From positions 1 to 37,806 of the forward strand of contig CAZIGM010000015.1 in NCBI GenBank assembly GCA_964538675.1: 37,806 nt of DNA. Direction: 5' to 3'. The DNA comes from CAZIGM01 sp964538675 (GTDB lineage Bacteria; Bacillota; Bacilli; Tepidibacillales; Tepidibacillaceae). Shown here in pieces: positions 1 through 7,316 of this stretch (position 1 is the first letter of the stretch; the number at the start of each line of letters is the position of its first letter). The translations under genes and the position numbers were made by a program. A model generated the notes under the pieces. It saw only the letters and a program-made list of their open reading frames with translations. It was not told the DNA's origin and searched no databases.

Positions 1-84
1 AATACAATTTATATATATAAATATTATCATACACTCCAATTCACATCAACAATATATGGAAATATAATTGATATAGGATAGTAA

Positions 85-252
85 ATTTTTGATACTAGGG
101 TTGTTAAAAGAGGGTGGATAAAGAGTCATCCTCTTGATAAATGGGAATCTGGCATTTTAAAAAGTGTTGGAGAAACTGAAATTCGTTTATTTATAATTGA
201 TAACAAAGTAATTAGAGATATTACAAAAGTAACAAGTAATACCGGTCATTAG
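85..252 (+). pseudogene. ORF relic, C-terminal fragment of unknown protein
   Basis: An open frame of about 55 codons starts right after a stop at 82-84 and ends at TAG 250-252. It has no start codon with a ribosome binding site. The translation ends in GETEIRLFIIDNKVI...SNTGH, which looks like real coding sequence. I do not recognise a family. It is probably the tail of a gene whose front half has decayed or lies beyond the window edge in another frame. Confidence 0.25.
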
Positions 253-496
253 AAGGATTGGATGGACATAACTAAATGAGAAATTAGATACAGTAATTCA
301 AGTGTATTTTCAAATAAGTACAAGAGCATTTTAATAATAGTTAATGAAGGTCCATTGAATTATTATGTTGAGGGAAAGAATTCCTAATGGAATAAGCAGT
401 AAAAATGAACTATCTGATCAAATTTGAAATGGAAGGTGCAATTGGATAAGGAAATTATTATGTACTAAAATTAAAATAGATTAAAAACGAATATAT

Positions 497-527
497 AAAA
501 ACGACTTTCAATTAAGGGAGTCGTTTT
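497..527. terminator. Hairpin terminator (bidirectional)
   Basis: AAAAACGACT pairs with AGTCGTTTTT across a short loop; a T run follows on the plus strand and an A run precedes it, so it could work in both directions. It stands beyond the relic at 85-252. Confidence 0.45.
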
Positions 528-732
528 TCACTTTTCCTAGGATCATTTATAAAATTATAAAACGTTGTTTATGTTAAAAAGCAAAATATGTCGAAAAATG
601 TAAAGAAGACAACAATATAGATAATATGGAAAAATATACTTGACAAAAAACTGGGGGGGGGGTAATATGATTATATATGCAAAAGGTATTATTTGCATAA
701 TATATATGAATGTGGGTAGGAGGCGAATTAAA

Positions 733-801
733 ATGAAATAGATATTATCAGTAGTTTTAGTAACTTTTCTTAATTCTTTTGTACTACAATCATTTCAATG
801 A
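733..801 (+). pseudogene. Broken signal-peptide gene start (stop at codon 3)
   Basis: AGGAGG (718-723) stands nine bases before ATG 733, but the third codon is TAG. Reading through it gives MK*ILSVVLVTFLNSFVLQ, a typical signal peptide or membrane anchor, until TGA at 799-801. Directly after it lies a repeat copy (803-872). The combination of a good ribosome binding site, a signal-like start and a nonsense codon indicates a dead secreted-protein gene. The next gene, at 1410, has a very similar start (MKRIFFLFVATLLL), so this may be a lost paralogue. Confidence 0.4.
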
Positions 802-802
802 G

Positions 803-872
803 TGTGGAGAAGTGAATTTAGGATGAGTCTCTTTAATATCGAGAAATATGTGATATAAATTTGACTTTATAG
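803..872 (+). repeat. Short copy of the structured repeat family (copy E)
   Basis: Shares GTGAATTTAGGATGAGTCTC with the core of the long copies at 9344 and 25152, then a TATCG/(T)GATA hairpin and the conserved 3' module ending CTTTATA. The middle part of the long copies is missing. CATTTCAAT occurs at 791-799 and again at 873-881, so the element is flanked by a 9-base direct repeat. Confidence 0.55.
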
Positions 873-1409
873 CATTTCAATCTAAAGTGTAGATAAGGAT
901 ATTATTAAGATTACGAGGAAGTGAAACTATTAAACAGTTTAAGTATATGTAGTAGATACAGGTAACTATCTGATAAACCTGCAACTAATCTAGCAAAAAA
1001 CCCTGATATATTCTATATGTATTTGTCAACTGAAAAAAGTCCGCCCCTTCACGCTCTCATTCAAATAGGGCACATTATTCCTTAGTTTTTATAAGTAGTC
1101 AAGTAGTTCTTTAAATAGTAGAGTATATTAATTCACTAGTTTTTATGTTTCAGGCTATACAGGTTGAATTTTGAATAATAACATTACGATTCATTGGTAG
1201 CTATGCAACTTACAGTGGTATCTTAATGGTATATATCATGTTGCAGGTTCTGTAGTTCAGTGAAGTAAATCCTAATTTTCAAAAGTAAAAATTAAGGACT
1301 TATTAAACGGCTTAGCTATCTATTTAGGAGATTCTTATGAGTATGGTAGTAGAATTGTTATATTTTGAAATCAGTAAATAATTAAAATTATTATTTGGAG
1401 GGATTTATT

Positions 1410-2009
1410 ATGAAAAGAATTTTTTTCTTATTTGTAGCAACTTTATTGTTGATACCTGTTTTTCCCGTTGATGCTGAGGCTCAAGAGGGGTTCACAGATA
1501 CGGAAATTATTAAGGAAATAGAGCGAATTGCCAATTCCTATGATCTGTATGAACCATTAAAAGAAAAAGATGCTAAGTTTATTGAAAAGTATGCTGATAT
1601 GCCAACTCAGAGTGACGCTGTAGGGATTAATGGATATAATTCTATTAGCTTCGACGAGACCAAGTACAATACATCTGGTACTGTAGGGGTGTGGATAACG
1701 GGAATGTGTTGGGCAGATATTGGTATAATAAATAATAGCTTTGGTGGAAATTTTAATACTTACGTTATTTTAGGAGGTTCGCGAGTAGATAAAATTGTAA
1801 ATACAGTTAGACATACAGCCTTTGGATTGATAGGGTCAGGAGGTATTGGAAAGGTATACGATGGAAGTATAACGAATACCTGCTATTCCAGTGTTTGTAC
1901 TACAAATAGTTCTAAGTCGTATGTTGCTAGCGTAGCATATTCTTATACTTGGGTATCTGCTACAGTTTATTATGACAACGGTAGTATTTTGACCGTAGGG
2001 TCCCAATAA
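1410..2009 (+). CDS. Secreted protein of unknown function
   Basis: 199 residues. The start at ATG 1410 is chosen because TTGGAGGG lies just upstream (1395-1402). The first 28 residues are a clear signal peptide: MKR, a hydrophobic core FFLFVATLLLIPVF, then a cleavage-like site around DAEA-QE. The mature part begins acidic and charged and turns into a Gly/Ser/Thr/Tyr-rich, beta-type C-terminal half with Cys residues near 102, 154 and 158, ending in SVAYSYTWVSATVYYDNG. It has no lipobox or anchor, so it is probably released. I do not recognise the family. It lies alone among decayed sequence, with hairpin repeats directly after it. Confidence 0.65.
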   Translation: MKRIFFLFVATLLLIPVFPVDAEAQEGFTDTEIIKEIERIANSYDLYEPLKEKDAKFIEKYADMPTQSDAVGINGYNSISFDETKYNTSGTVGVWITGMCWADIGIINNSFGGNFNTYVILGGSRVDKIVNTVRHTAFGLIGSGGIGKVYDGSITNTCYSSVCTTNSSKSYVASVAYSYTWVSATVYYDNGSILTVGSQ

Positions 2010-2059
2010 TCCTTGACAATAGTATTTTGTAAAGGTACGGAATATTTATCCCGCATTTA

Positions 2060-2130
2060 AGGTGCCGTAAAACTCCCACTTAAAGAATCTGTGTATTCAT
2101 AGCAATTTTAAGTGGGACATAACGGCACCT
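2060..2130. repeat. Nested palindrome
   Basis: The outer arms AGGTGCCGT (2060-2068) and ACGGCACCT (2122-2130) are perfectly complementary. The inner arms TCCCACTTAAA (2074-2084) and TTTAAGTGGGA (2107-2117) are too. The inner arm resembles the CCCCCACTT/AAGTGGGGG hairpin of the long repeat copies. It could act as terminator for the gene ending at 2009 or be a diverged left end of copy D. Confidence 0.5.
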
Positions 2131-2154
2131 AAATGTCCAATTGGTTCAAGTAAT

Positions 2155-2206
2155 AATCAGTGGGGGATGAAGAAAAAACCCAACTGATTGAAGGTTCACT
2201 TTATAA
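2155..2206 (+). repeat. 3'-module fragment of the structured repeat family (copy D)
   Basis: A hairpin AATCAGT...ACTGATT (2155-2161 and 2183-2189) is followed by GAAGGTTCACTTTATAA. This matches the right end of the copy at 25152, where an ATTCAG...CTGAAT hairpin is followed by AAAGTTCGGCTTTATAA. The two share arrangement and most bases. Confidence 0.4.
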
Positions 2207-2306
2207 ATCTATATAGTTATGCATTATTTTAATATAAGGGTGCATGATTTATTATTGTAGTCATTAACTGTTATCCTAATACTATAAAAGGAAAGGACCT
2301 GATTTT

Positions 2307-2414
2307 ATGTCAGTACAAAATTTTAGCATTATAGGGTTTATTATACTTATTGTTGGAGTAATTTTGTTTTTTTGGGTTATTCGTAAATTATTTAATTGTT
2401 CTCAACGGAAATAA
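2307..2414 (+). CDS. Small single-pass membrane protein (35 aa)
   Basis: ATG 2307 is preceded by GGAAAGG at good spacing. The peptide is MSVQNFS, then a hydrophobic stretch of about 18 residues (IIGFIILIVGVILFFWVI), then a basic tail RKLFNCSQRK. This is the layout of a small bacterial membrane protein with the tail inside (positive-inside rule). It has no neighbour in the same operon and I know no family. The ribosome binding site and composition make a real gene plausible. Confidence 0.4.
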   Translation: MSVQNFSIIGFIILIVGVILFFWVIRKLFNCSQRK

Positions 2415-2589
2415 GATAGAACAAAGAACTAATTGAGCATTTGTAATCAACACTACTTTCATTTATGAACTAGCCGAGAATGCTCGTAACTTTAGTTATG
2501 CCCCAACTGACATATATTAAACTAAAAATGAACAACAAATCCTTTAAATATATTGAATTAAGATATGTTAAAATATAGAAGGTGTGTTT

Positions 2590-2988
2590 TTGTATGTCAG
2601 AAATATGTTTGCTCTTTATATTAACGAAATAAATACTATCCTCGATATGGTTAATCCGTTATTACCAGTTAATAAATATAGCAATGAAAAAGATAAAGAA
2701 AAGTTAGATATAGCTAAAAAATGGGTAGTAGAAAATGAAAAAAGCAGTGTTGCAAATAAATTATTAAAAGAAAATGAAATTATCTTGGTATTTGGACCAG
2801 TGCGAATGGTTAATCAAGAAAATTGTGTAATAGATTTGTTGGCATATGAAAGGCAGGATACTAATGATAGAAAGGGAGAAGTTTATCCTAGACCAATTGG
2901 GAAAGATTCTTATTTTAAATATATGTATATTGAGATGAAGAATAATAATGGTGTATGGGAAGTTAGTGGTTATGAAAATGTATTTTAA
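2590..2988 (+). CDS. Hypothetical protein, possibly N-terminally truncated
   Basis: 132 residues from TTG 2590, chosen because AGAAGG (2577-2582) lies seven bases upstream; GTG 2584 would be too close. The middle part is charged and helical (NKYSNEKDKEKLDIAKKW). The second half looks like a small alpha+beta domain ending in GVWEVSGYENVF, a closing strand pattern seen in extracytoplasmic NTF2-like domains of Bacillota lipoproteins. No signal peptide or lipobox is visible, unlike such lipoproteins, so the original front may be lost. Family not identified. Confidence 0.45.
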   Translation: MYVRNMFALYINEINTILDMVNPLLPVNKYSNEKDKEKLDIAKKWVVENEKSSVANKLLKENEIILVFGPVRMVNQENCVIDLLAYERQDTNDRKGEVYPRPIGKDSYFKYMYIEMKNNNGVWEVSGYENVF

Positions 2989-3036
2989 AAAGAATTATAA
3001 AAATTTGCCTTATAAAACTATTTTTATGAGGTAAGG

Positions 3037-3177
3037 TTGAAAAAAGTTGCAATCATTAGTTCAATAGTTTTAATATTGATAGTTTTATTTGGTTATTGGT
3101 ATATCCAGAATTCTTTATTAGATAACCAACAACAAATTATAGAACAAAAAGCTCTGACTATAAGCATGGCAATATAA
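3037..3177 (+). CDS. Small membrane-anchored peptide (46 aa) or gene fragment
   Basis: TTG 3037 follows GAGGTAAGG. The translation starts MKKVAIISS, has one transmembrane segment (IVLILIVLFGYWYI) and then a polar tail rich in Gln (NSLLDNQQQIIEQKALT). It stops 13 bases before the ribosome binding site region of the next, frameshifted lipoprotein gene. It could be an intact small membrane protein or the anchor of a larger extracytoplasmic protein cut short by a stop codon. I do not recognise it. Confidence 0.35.
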   Translation: MKKVAIISSIVLILIVLFGYWYIQNSLLDNQQQIIEQKALTISMAI

Positions 3178-3202
3178 AAATTAAAGGAGAGTGTTTTTTG
3201 TT

Positions 3203-3747
3203 ATGGGTAAAAGAATATTTTTATTATGTATCAATATTATATTTCTGTTAACTATTTTTGGATGTTCTACTTCTGATGAATCTAATACAATTGATATAAT
3301 ACCAAGTAATGTAAATTTAACAATTGGAGTTGTTGGTAATTTTCCTGAGGTAAATGAAAAAAATATTACATTTAAGCAATATACATTAGAGCAGTTGAAT
3401 GAAAAAATTGATCCAAATCTTAATGCATTATTTATAATGCCAAATTATTTAAAAGAAGCAGCAGAACCTCGATTTGCAGAATTGTATAATAATCTACCAT
3501 ATCCAACTTTTTTTATTGGATCAGAAAAGTTAGTTTATGCTTAGTTAATGAAGATGTAACATATGAAACAGCTTACTCAGGAGATAAACTAATGTATACC
3601 CGTGGATTTTTTAATTTAGATAATGAAAAATATTTGGGTTGGGAAATTGGATTATATAATGATGTAAAAAACGAAGAAAATATAAAAGCGATGTACACTA
3701 ATGTATTTGAGACAATAAATAATTTAAGTAAATATAAGATAAAATAA
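3203..3747 (+). pseudogene. Frameshifted lipoprotein gene
   Basis: ATG 3203 begins MGKRIFLLCINIIFLLTIFG followed by C, a clean lipoprotein signal with lipobox TIFGC. The frame stops at TAG 3542-3544 after ...FFIGSEKLVYA. Shifting frame near 3537-3541 lets it continue as LVNEDVTYETAYSGDKL... to a natural stop at 3745-3747, for about 180 residues in total. The second half reads as normal coding sequence (RGFFNLDNEKYLGWEIG), so this is one gene broken by a small indel, or by a sequencing error. Family not recognised. It lies in a region with several other broken secreted-protein genes. Confidence 0.6.
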
Positions 3748-3770
3748 GACATTTGCTTATACAATTTTTT

Positions 3771-3873
3771 TAATATGTGGGAGGTATTACAATGGATTTA
3801 ATATATCGACTGATATTAAATCCATTGTAATATGTGGGAGGTATTACAATGGATTTAATATCAGTCGATATAT
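3771..3873. repeat. Duplicated and inverted small-gene start (32-bp palindrome)
   Basis: A 34-base segment occurs twice in direct orientation (3771-3804 and 3828-3861). Bases 3801-3832 are a perfect inverted copy of 3842-3873. The 9-base loop between the arms (3833-3841) holds GGGAGG, the ribosome binding site of the small ORF at 3849, and its ATG lies in the stem. The upstream copy has the same ribosome binding site and ATG (3792) but reads only MDLIYRLILNPL before a stop. Confidence 0.75.
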
Positions 3874-3947
3874 TACTTCTTGGTTTTATATTCTCAATAT
3901 TTGCAGGCGGATCATCATATTTTAAAAAGAATTGCCAAAAGCTATAA
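3849..3947 (+). CDS. Small membrane protein (32 aa)
   Basis: GGGAGG stands at normal distance before ATG 3849. The peptide MDLISVDILLLGFIFSIFAG is followed by GSSYFKKNCQKL: an acidic start, one hydrophobic segment and a basic tail with one Cys. The first twelve bases of the coding sequence, and its ribosome binding site, are duplicated just upstream as part of the palindrome. The ribosome binding site sits in the hairpin loop and the start codon in the stem, so translation may be controlled by this fold. No family recognised. Confidence 0.4.
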   Translation: MDLISVDILLLGFIFSIFAGGSSYFKKNCQKL

Positions 3948-4066
3948 AAACCATAAAATTTTTTTTAAGAATATAATAAAATTTACCGCAGTTTTTTATT
4001 TTTTTTCGCTATTATTAAATAATATATTCGGATGATAAAATCTGTTATTGAAATAAAAAAATATTA

Positions 4067-4336
4067 TCATATTTTTCTCATAATAATTTCTTCATGTTTA
4101 GCTACCTGTTTCTCTATTCTGTCTAGCTTTTCAGAATTCTGTTTATACCCATCAAATAAAGCATCTAACTTCTGTCCATGATCATTTTCAATCCGAACTA
4201 CAGTATTTTCAATACTACTTAATCTGTTTGTAATACTTTTCTGTCCATTCTCAACATTACCTAATCTGTCTTTGGTTTCTTGTAAATCAATATAAACCTT
4301 TTCTAATAAATTAAATATTTTTTCTTCATTATTCAT
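4067..4336 (-). CDS. Coiled-coil protein of unknown function
   Basis: 89 residues, highly charged, with heptad-like spacing of Leu/Ile over nearly the whole length (NLLEKVYIDLQETKDRL, SSIENTVVRIEND, KLDRIEKQVAKHEEII). GGAGAG lies upstream of the ATG. No membrane segment or signal is present. Short coiled-coil proteins of this sort (EKI.NLLEK.Y..L...) are common and uncharacterised in Bacillota and often form oligomers. It stands alone, opposite in direction to its neighbours. Confidence 0.6.
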   Translation of the reverse strand: MNNEEKIFNLLEKVYIDLQETKDRLGNVENGQKSITNRLSSIENTVVRIENDHGQKLDALFDGYKQNSEKLDRIEKQVAKHEEIIMRKI

Positions 4337-4804
4337 TTCTTAACTCTCCTATCTCATTATTATAAATTCAATAATTATTAAATATTTGTGTTTTTATTCT
4401 GTAAATTCTTCACCATTATAATGAGCTACTATGTATGAAAACAAATAAATAAATCTATTAAATATTGCTATTCTAAAAATATTATATCATTTTTTTTAGT
4501 AATAATATGCTGATTTATATAAGAAGACTGTTCTTAAGTTAACTTAGTTATATTATTAAAATATTATCACATACATCCAATATATTACAATAGTAAAAGA
4601 GAAATTAATTATTATGTAATTTTTGAAATCAAATATACTGATTAATAAAATTTGAAATAGATGTTGTGATAGGTTAATATAAAAAAGTAAATTCTTAATT
4701 GATTTATGTATCTATATATAGTTTTTTTATTTAAAAATAAGACTTTAGCACTAGAAAATGATATAATTTGGGAATATTTTGAGCTTTGGAGTGAAGGGGA
4801 AAAC
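4337..4804. other. Intergenic stretch, no gene seen
   Basis: Very AT-rich, about 470 bases between the coiled-coil gene and the TSUP gene. No ORF with a ribosome binding site, no strong hairpin and no clear sigma-A promoter stood out. It must hold the promoters of the two diverging genes. Confidence 0.4.
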
Positions 4805-5614
4805 ATGGATTTAGTATTACTTTTTAGTTTAGGAGTTATAGCTGGAACGATAGGTAGCTTAGTTGGTCTTGGTGGAGGAATAATAATTGTACCATCATTA
4901 TTATATCTTCAATCATTAGATATTTTAAATTATTCATTAGAGCACCAAGATATTGTTGGTATATCACTAATGGCAATTATCTTCACTGCATTATCATCGA
5001 CCATATCTAACTATAAAAACAAAAGAGTAGATATAAAAAGTGGTCTAATTTTTTTTATTGGAGTTGGTCCAGCAGTAATATTAGGATCAATAGCTAGCGA
5101 GCATATAGATGAAAGACAATTTTACATATTATTTGGACTTTTAATGCTTCTTACAACGTATTTACTAACCATTAAGGATAAAATCAAACCAGTTAATCTT
5201 AAGTGGAATGTTATACGGCATTATGAAAGCAATGGTATTCAATATGAATATGGCTATAATATATACTTTGGTATTATTATTTCGGGAGTAGCTGGATTTT
5301 TGGCTGGATTATTCGGTATTGGTGGAGGGTCAATTTTAGTTCCAATGATGATTATCCTTTTTAAGTTTCCTGTTCATGTTGCTACTGCTACGTCAATGTT
5401 TATTATATTAATGTCATCGTCTGTTGGAAGTGTTTCGCATATTCTTCTAGGAAATATTATCATATCTTATGTAATATTCATTGGTATAGGCGCGTATATA
5501 GGTGGGAAAATCGGACCATTTATTTCATCAAAAGTGAGTAGTAGTTCGCTTATAAGCATCTTAAGAGTAGTTATAATTATAATTGCAATTCAGATGATAT
5601 TTAAGGGAGTATAA
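4805..5614 (+). CDS. TSUP (TauE/SafE) family membrane exporter
   Basis: 269 residues from ATG 4805, preceded by GAAGGGGAAAAC. It has two homologous halves, each opening with a Gly-rich helix: GTIGSLVGLGGGIIIVPSLL (about residues 14-33) and GVAGFLAGLFGIGGGSILVP (about 162-181). This internal repeat and about eight hydrophobic helices are the signature of the TauE/SafE/TSUP family, which moves sulfite, sulfoacetate, thiosulfate or other organosulfur anions across the membrane. The substrate cannot be read from the sequence. It is not in an obvious operon; the next gene starts 83 bases on. Confidence 0.85.
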   Translation: MDLVLLFSLGVIAGTIGSLVGLGGGIIIVPSLLYLQSLDILNYSLEHQDIVGISLMAIIFTALSSTISNYKNKRVDIKSGLIFFIGVGPAVILGSIASEHIDERQFYILFGLLMLLTTYLLTIKDKIKPVNLKWNVIRHYESNGIQYEYGYNIYFGIIISGVAGFLAGLFGIGGGSILVPMMIILFKFPVHVATATSMFIILMSSSVGSVSHILLGNIIISYVIFIGIGAYIGGKIGPFISSKVSSSSLISILRVVIIIIAIQMIFKGV

Positions 5615-5697
5615 AGAGATAAGTGAAATATATTTAATAATATAGTGGGTAAAATATAATATGAAACGTAATCTAATTTTTGAATGGAGGTAATAAC

Positions 5698-5958
5698 ATG
5701 GGATTTGTTGATGAGATATATGAAATGTATAAAAGTCATTTAACAGGTGATGAAGGAGATGCAATAACATTGGTATTAAATTTACTCCATGATCACAAGA
5801 GAGAAGAGATATTAAGTAAGATTAGTGAAATGGAGGATTATGAGATATATCAAATGTTTAGCATCTATTTAATTGAAGCATTGAAAGTAAAGATTGCAGA
5901 GGAAGATATCCGAGTAATAAAGTCTAAACAAAACTCTTCTGATTCTAGATATCATTAA
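5698..5958 (+). CDS. DUF6154-like small protein
   Basis: 86 residues from ATG 5698 after GGAGG. It begins MGFVDEIYEMYKSHLTGDEG and is helical and acidic without membrane segments. The opening F-[IV]-DEIY-x-[IM]-YK-x-x-LTGDE is what I recall of the DUF6154 proteins found in Bacillales, which have no known function. It is transcribed in the same direction as the HD-GYP gene 79 bases downstream, with a short T-rich stretch between them. Confidence 0.55.
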   Translation: MGFVDEIYEMYKSHLTGDEGDAITLVLNLLHDHKREEILSKISEMEDYEIYQMFSIYLIEALKVKIAEEDIRVIKSKQNSSDSRYH

Positions 5959-6037
5959 AATAGTAATAATTAACTATTTTTTTATTATGAAATTTTATTT
6001 ATAATGGAAAGGTAGTATTGAAGAGGGGAAGCTATCT

Positions 6038-7126
6038 ATGAGGAGAATATCAATTAGAAATTGTAAACCGGGGATGATTCTTGCTAAACCAATATATAAC
6101 GAAATTGGGCGCACGCTGATAGGGAAAGAAGTTACAATGACAGAGGGATTAATAAATAGATTAGATATGATGGGTATTGATTCGGTATTCATTGAGGATT
6201 CTCGAACCGATGATATCATTGTTGAGGATGCAATAACAGAAAGAACTAGACAAAACGCTCTTAGTACAATTAAAGAAACTTTTAAAGAGTTATACGATGT
6301 AAAATTAATTAAAAAGCCTGTAATGAGAGGGAATTTAGCTAAATCGTTTAAATCGGTTTTAAATATGATTATTGAAGATTTGAAGTCTAATCAACAAGTT
6401 ATGCTTATGTTATCTTCAATATATGTAAAAGATTTATATCTATATAATCATTCTTTGAATGTATCACTATATTCTATTTCTATTGGGATGGGTAAAGGAT
6501 TAAATCATCAACAATTACTAGAATTAGGCTTAGGGGCACTATTACATGATATAGGTAAAACATTGGTTCCTTTGTCTATTTTAGAAAAAAAGGGTCCATT
6601 AACTGAAGAAGAATATGATTTTGTAAAGAAACATTCGAAAGAGGGTTTTGAGATATTACGTAAAGAGCATGGTATCCCATTAACTTCGGCACATTGTGCA
6701 TTTCAACATCATGAGAGGATTAACGGTAAAGGTTATCCTCGTGGGTTAAAGGGAAATGATATACATAATTTTGCAAAAATTGTTGCTATTACAGATGTTT
6801 ATGATGCTGTAGTTAGTGAAAGGGTATATAAAAAACCAAGACTTCCTCATGAAGGATTGGAGTTATTATTTACTGGTGTTAATGAGGATTTTGATATGGA
6901 ATTAGTTAATACATTTAAAAATACTATTGCTATATATCCTATTGGGACAAGTGTAACATTAAGTAGTGGAGAAAGTGGTATTGTGGTAGATGTTAACAAT
7001 CAATCTCCTTCACGTCCAATTATTCGTATATTGGAAAATAAAGAAAAACAGGAACTTAAGGATTATTATGAAATAGATCTTTCTAAAGAATTGTCAAAGG
7101 TAATAGTCCAATGTAGTAATCTATAA
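6038..7126 (+). CDS. HD-GYP domain cyclic-di-GMP phosphodiesterase
   Basis: 362 residues. The N-terminal 120 residues (CKPGMILAKPIYNEIGRTLI...) form the usual helper domain of Bacillota HD-GYP proteins. The HD-GYP domain follows with the metal-binding H170-D171 in LLHDIGK, HHE at 224-226 and the signature NGKGYP (229-234), plus the HNF..IV.I.DVYDA segment. All expected metal and substrate residues are present, so it probably hydrolyses c-di-GMP in the cytoplasm. A C-terminal extension of about 65 residues (SSGESGIVVDVNNQSPSRPI) is typical of this subgroup. No receiver or membrane domain is attached. It ends facing thyX, with a shared terminator. Confidence 0.9.
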   Translation: MRRISIRNCKPGMILAKPIYNEIGRTLIGKEVTMTEGLINRLDMMGIDSVFIEDSRTDDIIVEDAITERTRQNALSTIKETFKELYDVKLIKKPVMRGNLAKSFKSVLNMIIEDLKSNQQVMLMLSSIYVKDLYLYNHSLNVSLYSISIGMGKGLNHQQLLELGLGALLHDIGKTLVPLSILEKKGPLTEEEYDFVKKHSKEGFEILRKEHGIPLTSAHCAFQHHERINGKGYPRGLKGNDIHNFAKIVAITDVYDAVVSERVYKKPRLPHEGLELLFTGVNEDFDMELVNTFKNTIAIYPIGTSVTLSSGESGIVVDVNNQSPSRPIIRILENKEKQELKDYYEIDLSKELSKVIVQCSNL

Positions 7127-7168
7127 TTATTATAAGCGTCTTAAAATTGGACATTTTATACATAATAA

Positions 7169-7289
7169 CAGACTGAAGAAAATATTCTAGTTCAAGGCAC
7201 GCTGAAATCGAGGAACGGAGCTTACCAAACGTAAGTGAGTACCGAAGATTTAAGCAGTAACGCAGAAATCGGATATTTTCTTCAGTCTG
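7169..7289. repeat. 121-base intergenic hairpin element
   Basis: Perfect 17-base inverted ends (7169-7185 CAGACTGAAGAAAATAT and 7273-7289) enclose a further imperfect nested hairpin, including CTTAC/GTAAG, CGG/CCG, ATC/GAT and GCT/AGC pairings around 7200-7255. The interior (AAATCGAGGAACGGAGCTTA and ACGTAAGTGAGTACCGAAGA) is more GC-rich than its surroundings. I recall near-identical sequences between genes in other Bacillota. It may be a small mobile palindrome or RNA; the right end recurs in part at 19721-19741. Confidence 0.6.
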
Positions 7290-7316
7290 AAGGCGTCCTA
7301 GTCGTGGGACGCCTTC
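7289..7316. terminator. Bidirectional terminator between HD-GYP gene and thyX
   Basis: GAAGGCGTCC (7289-7298) pairs with GGACGCCTTC (7307-7316), followed by TTTATTT on the plus strand. On the minus strand the stem contains the last codons and stop of thyX. Confidence 0.75.

Larger units (their letters stand above)
1..1409. other. Decayed accessory region without intact genes
   Basis: No intact gene of ordinary length can be read here on either strand. The stretch contains ORF relics with multiple stops (85-252; a run of about 39 open codons ending near 1084), a nonsense-interrupted signal-peptide start (733), one repeat copy (803-872), a hairpin (497-527) and a run of ten G at 653-662. Base composition is very AT-rich like the rest of the window. 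It reads as former secreted-protein genes in decay; the individual pieces are listed separately. Confidence 0.5.

Noticed and set aside
653..662. Run of ten G as a possible phase-variation tract
   Set aside because: No intact reading frame spans it, so switching would have no visible target.
3573..3764. 63-codon open frame on the minus strand
   Set aside because: It is antisense to the coding-like second half of the frameshifted lipoprotein and has no ribosome binding site.
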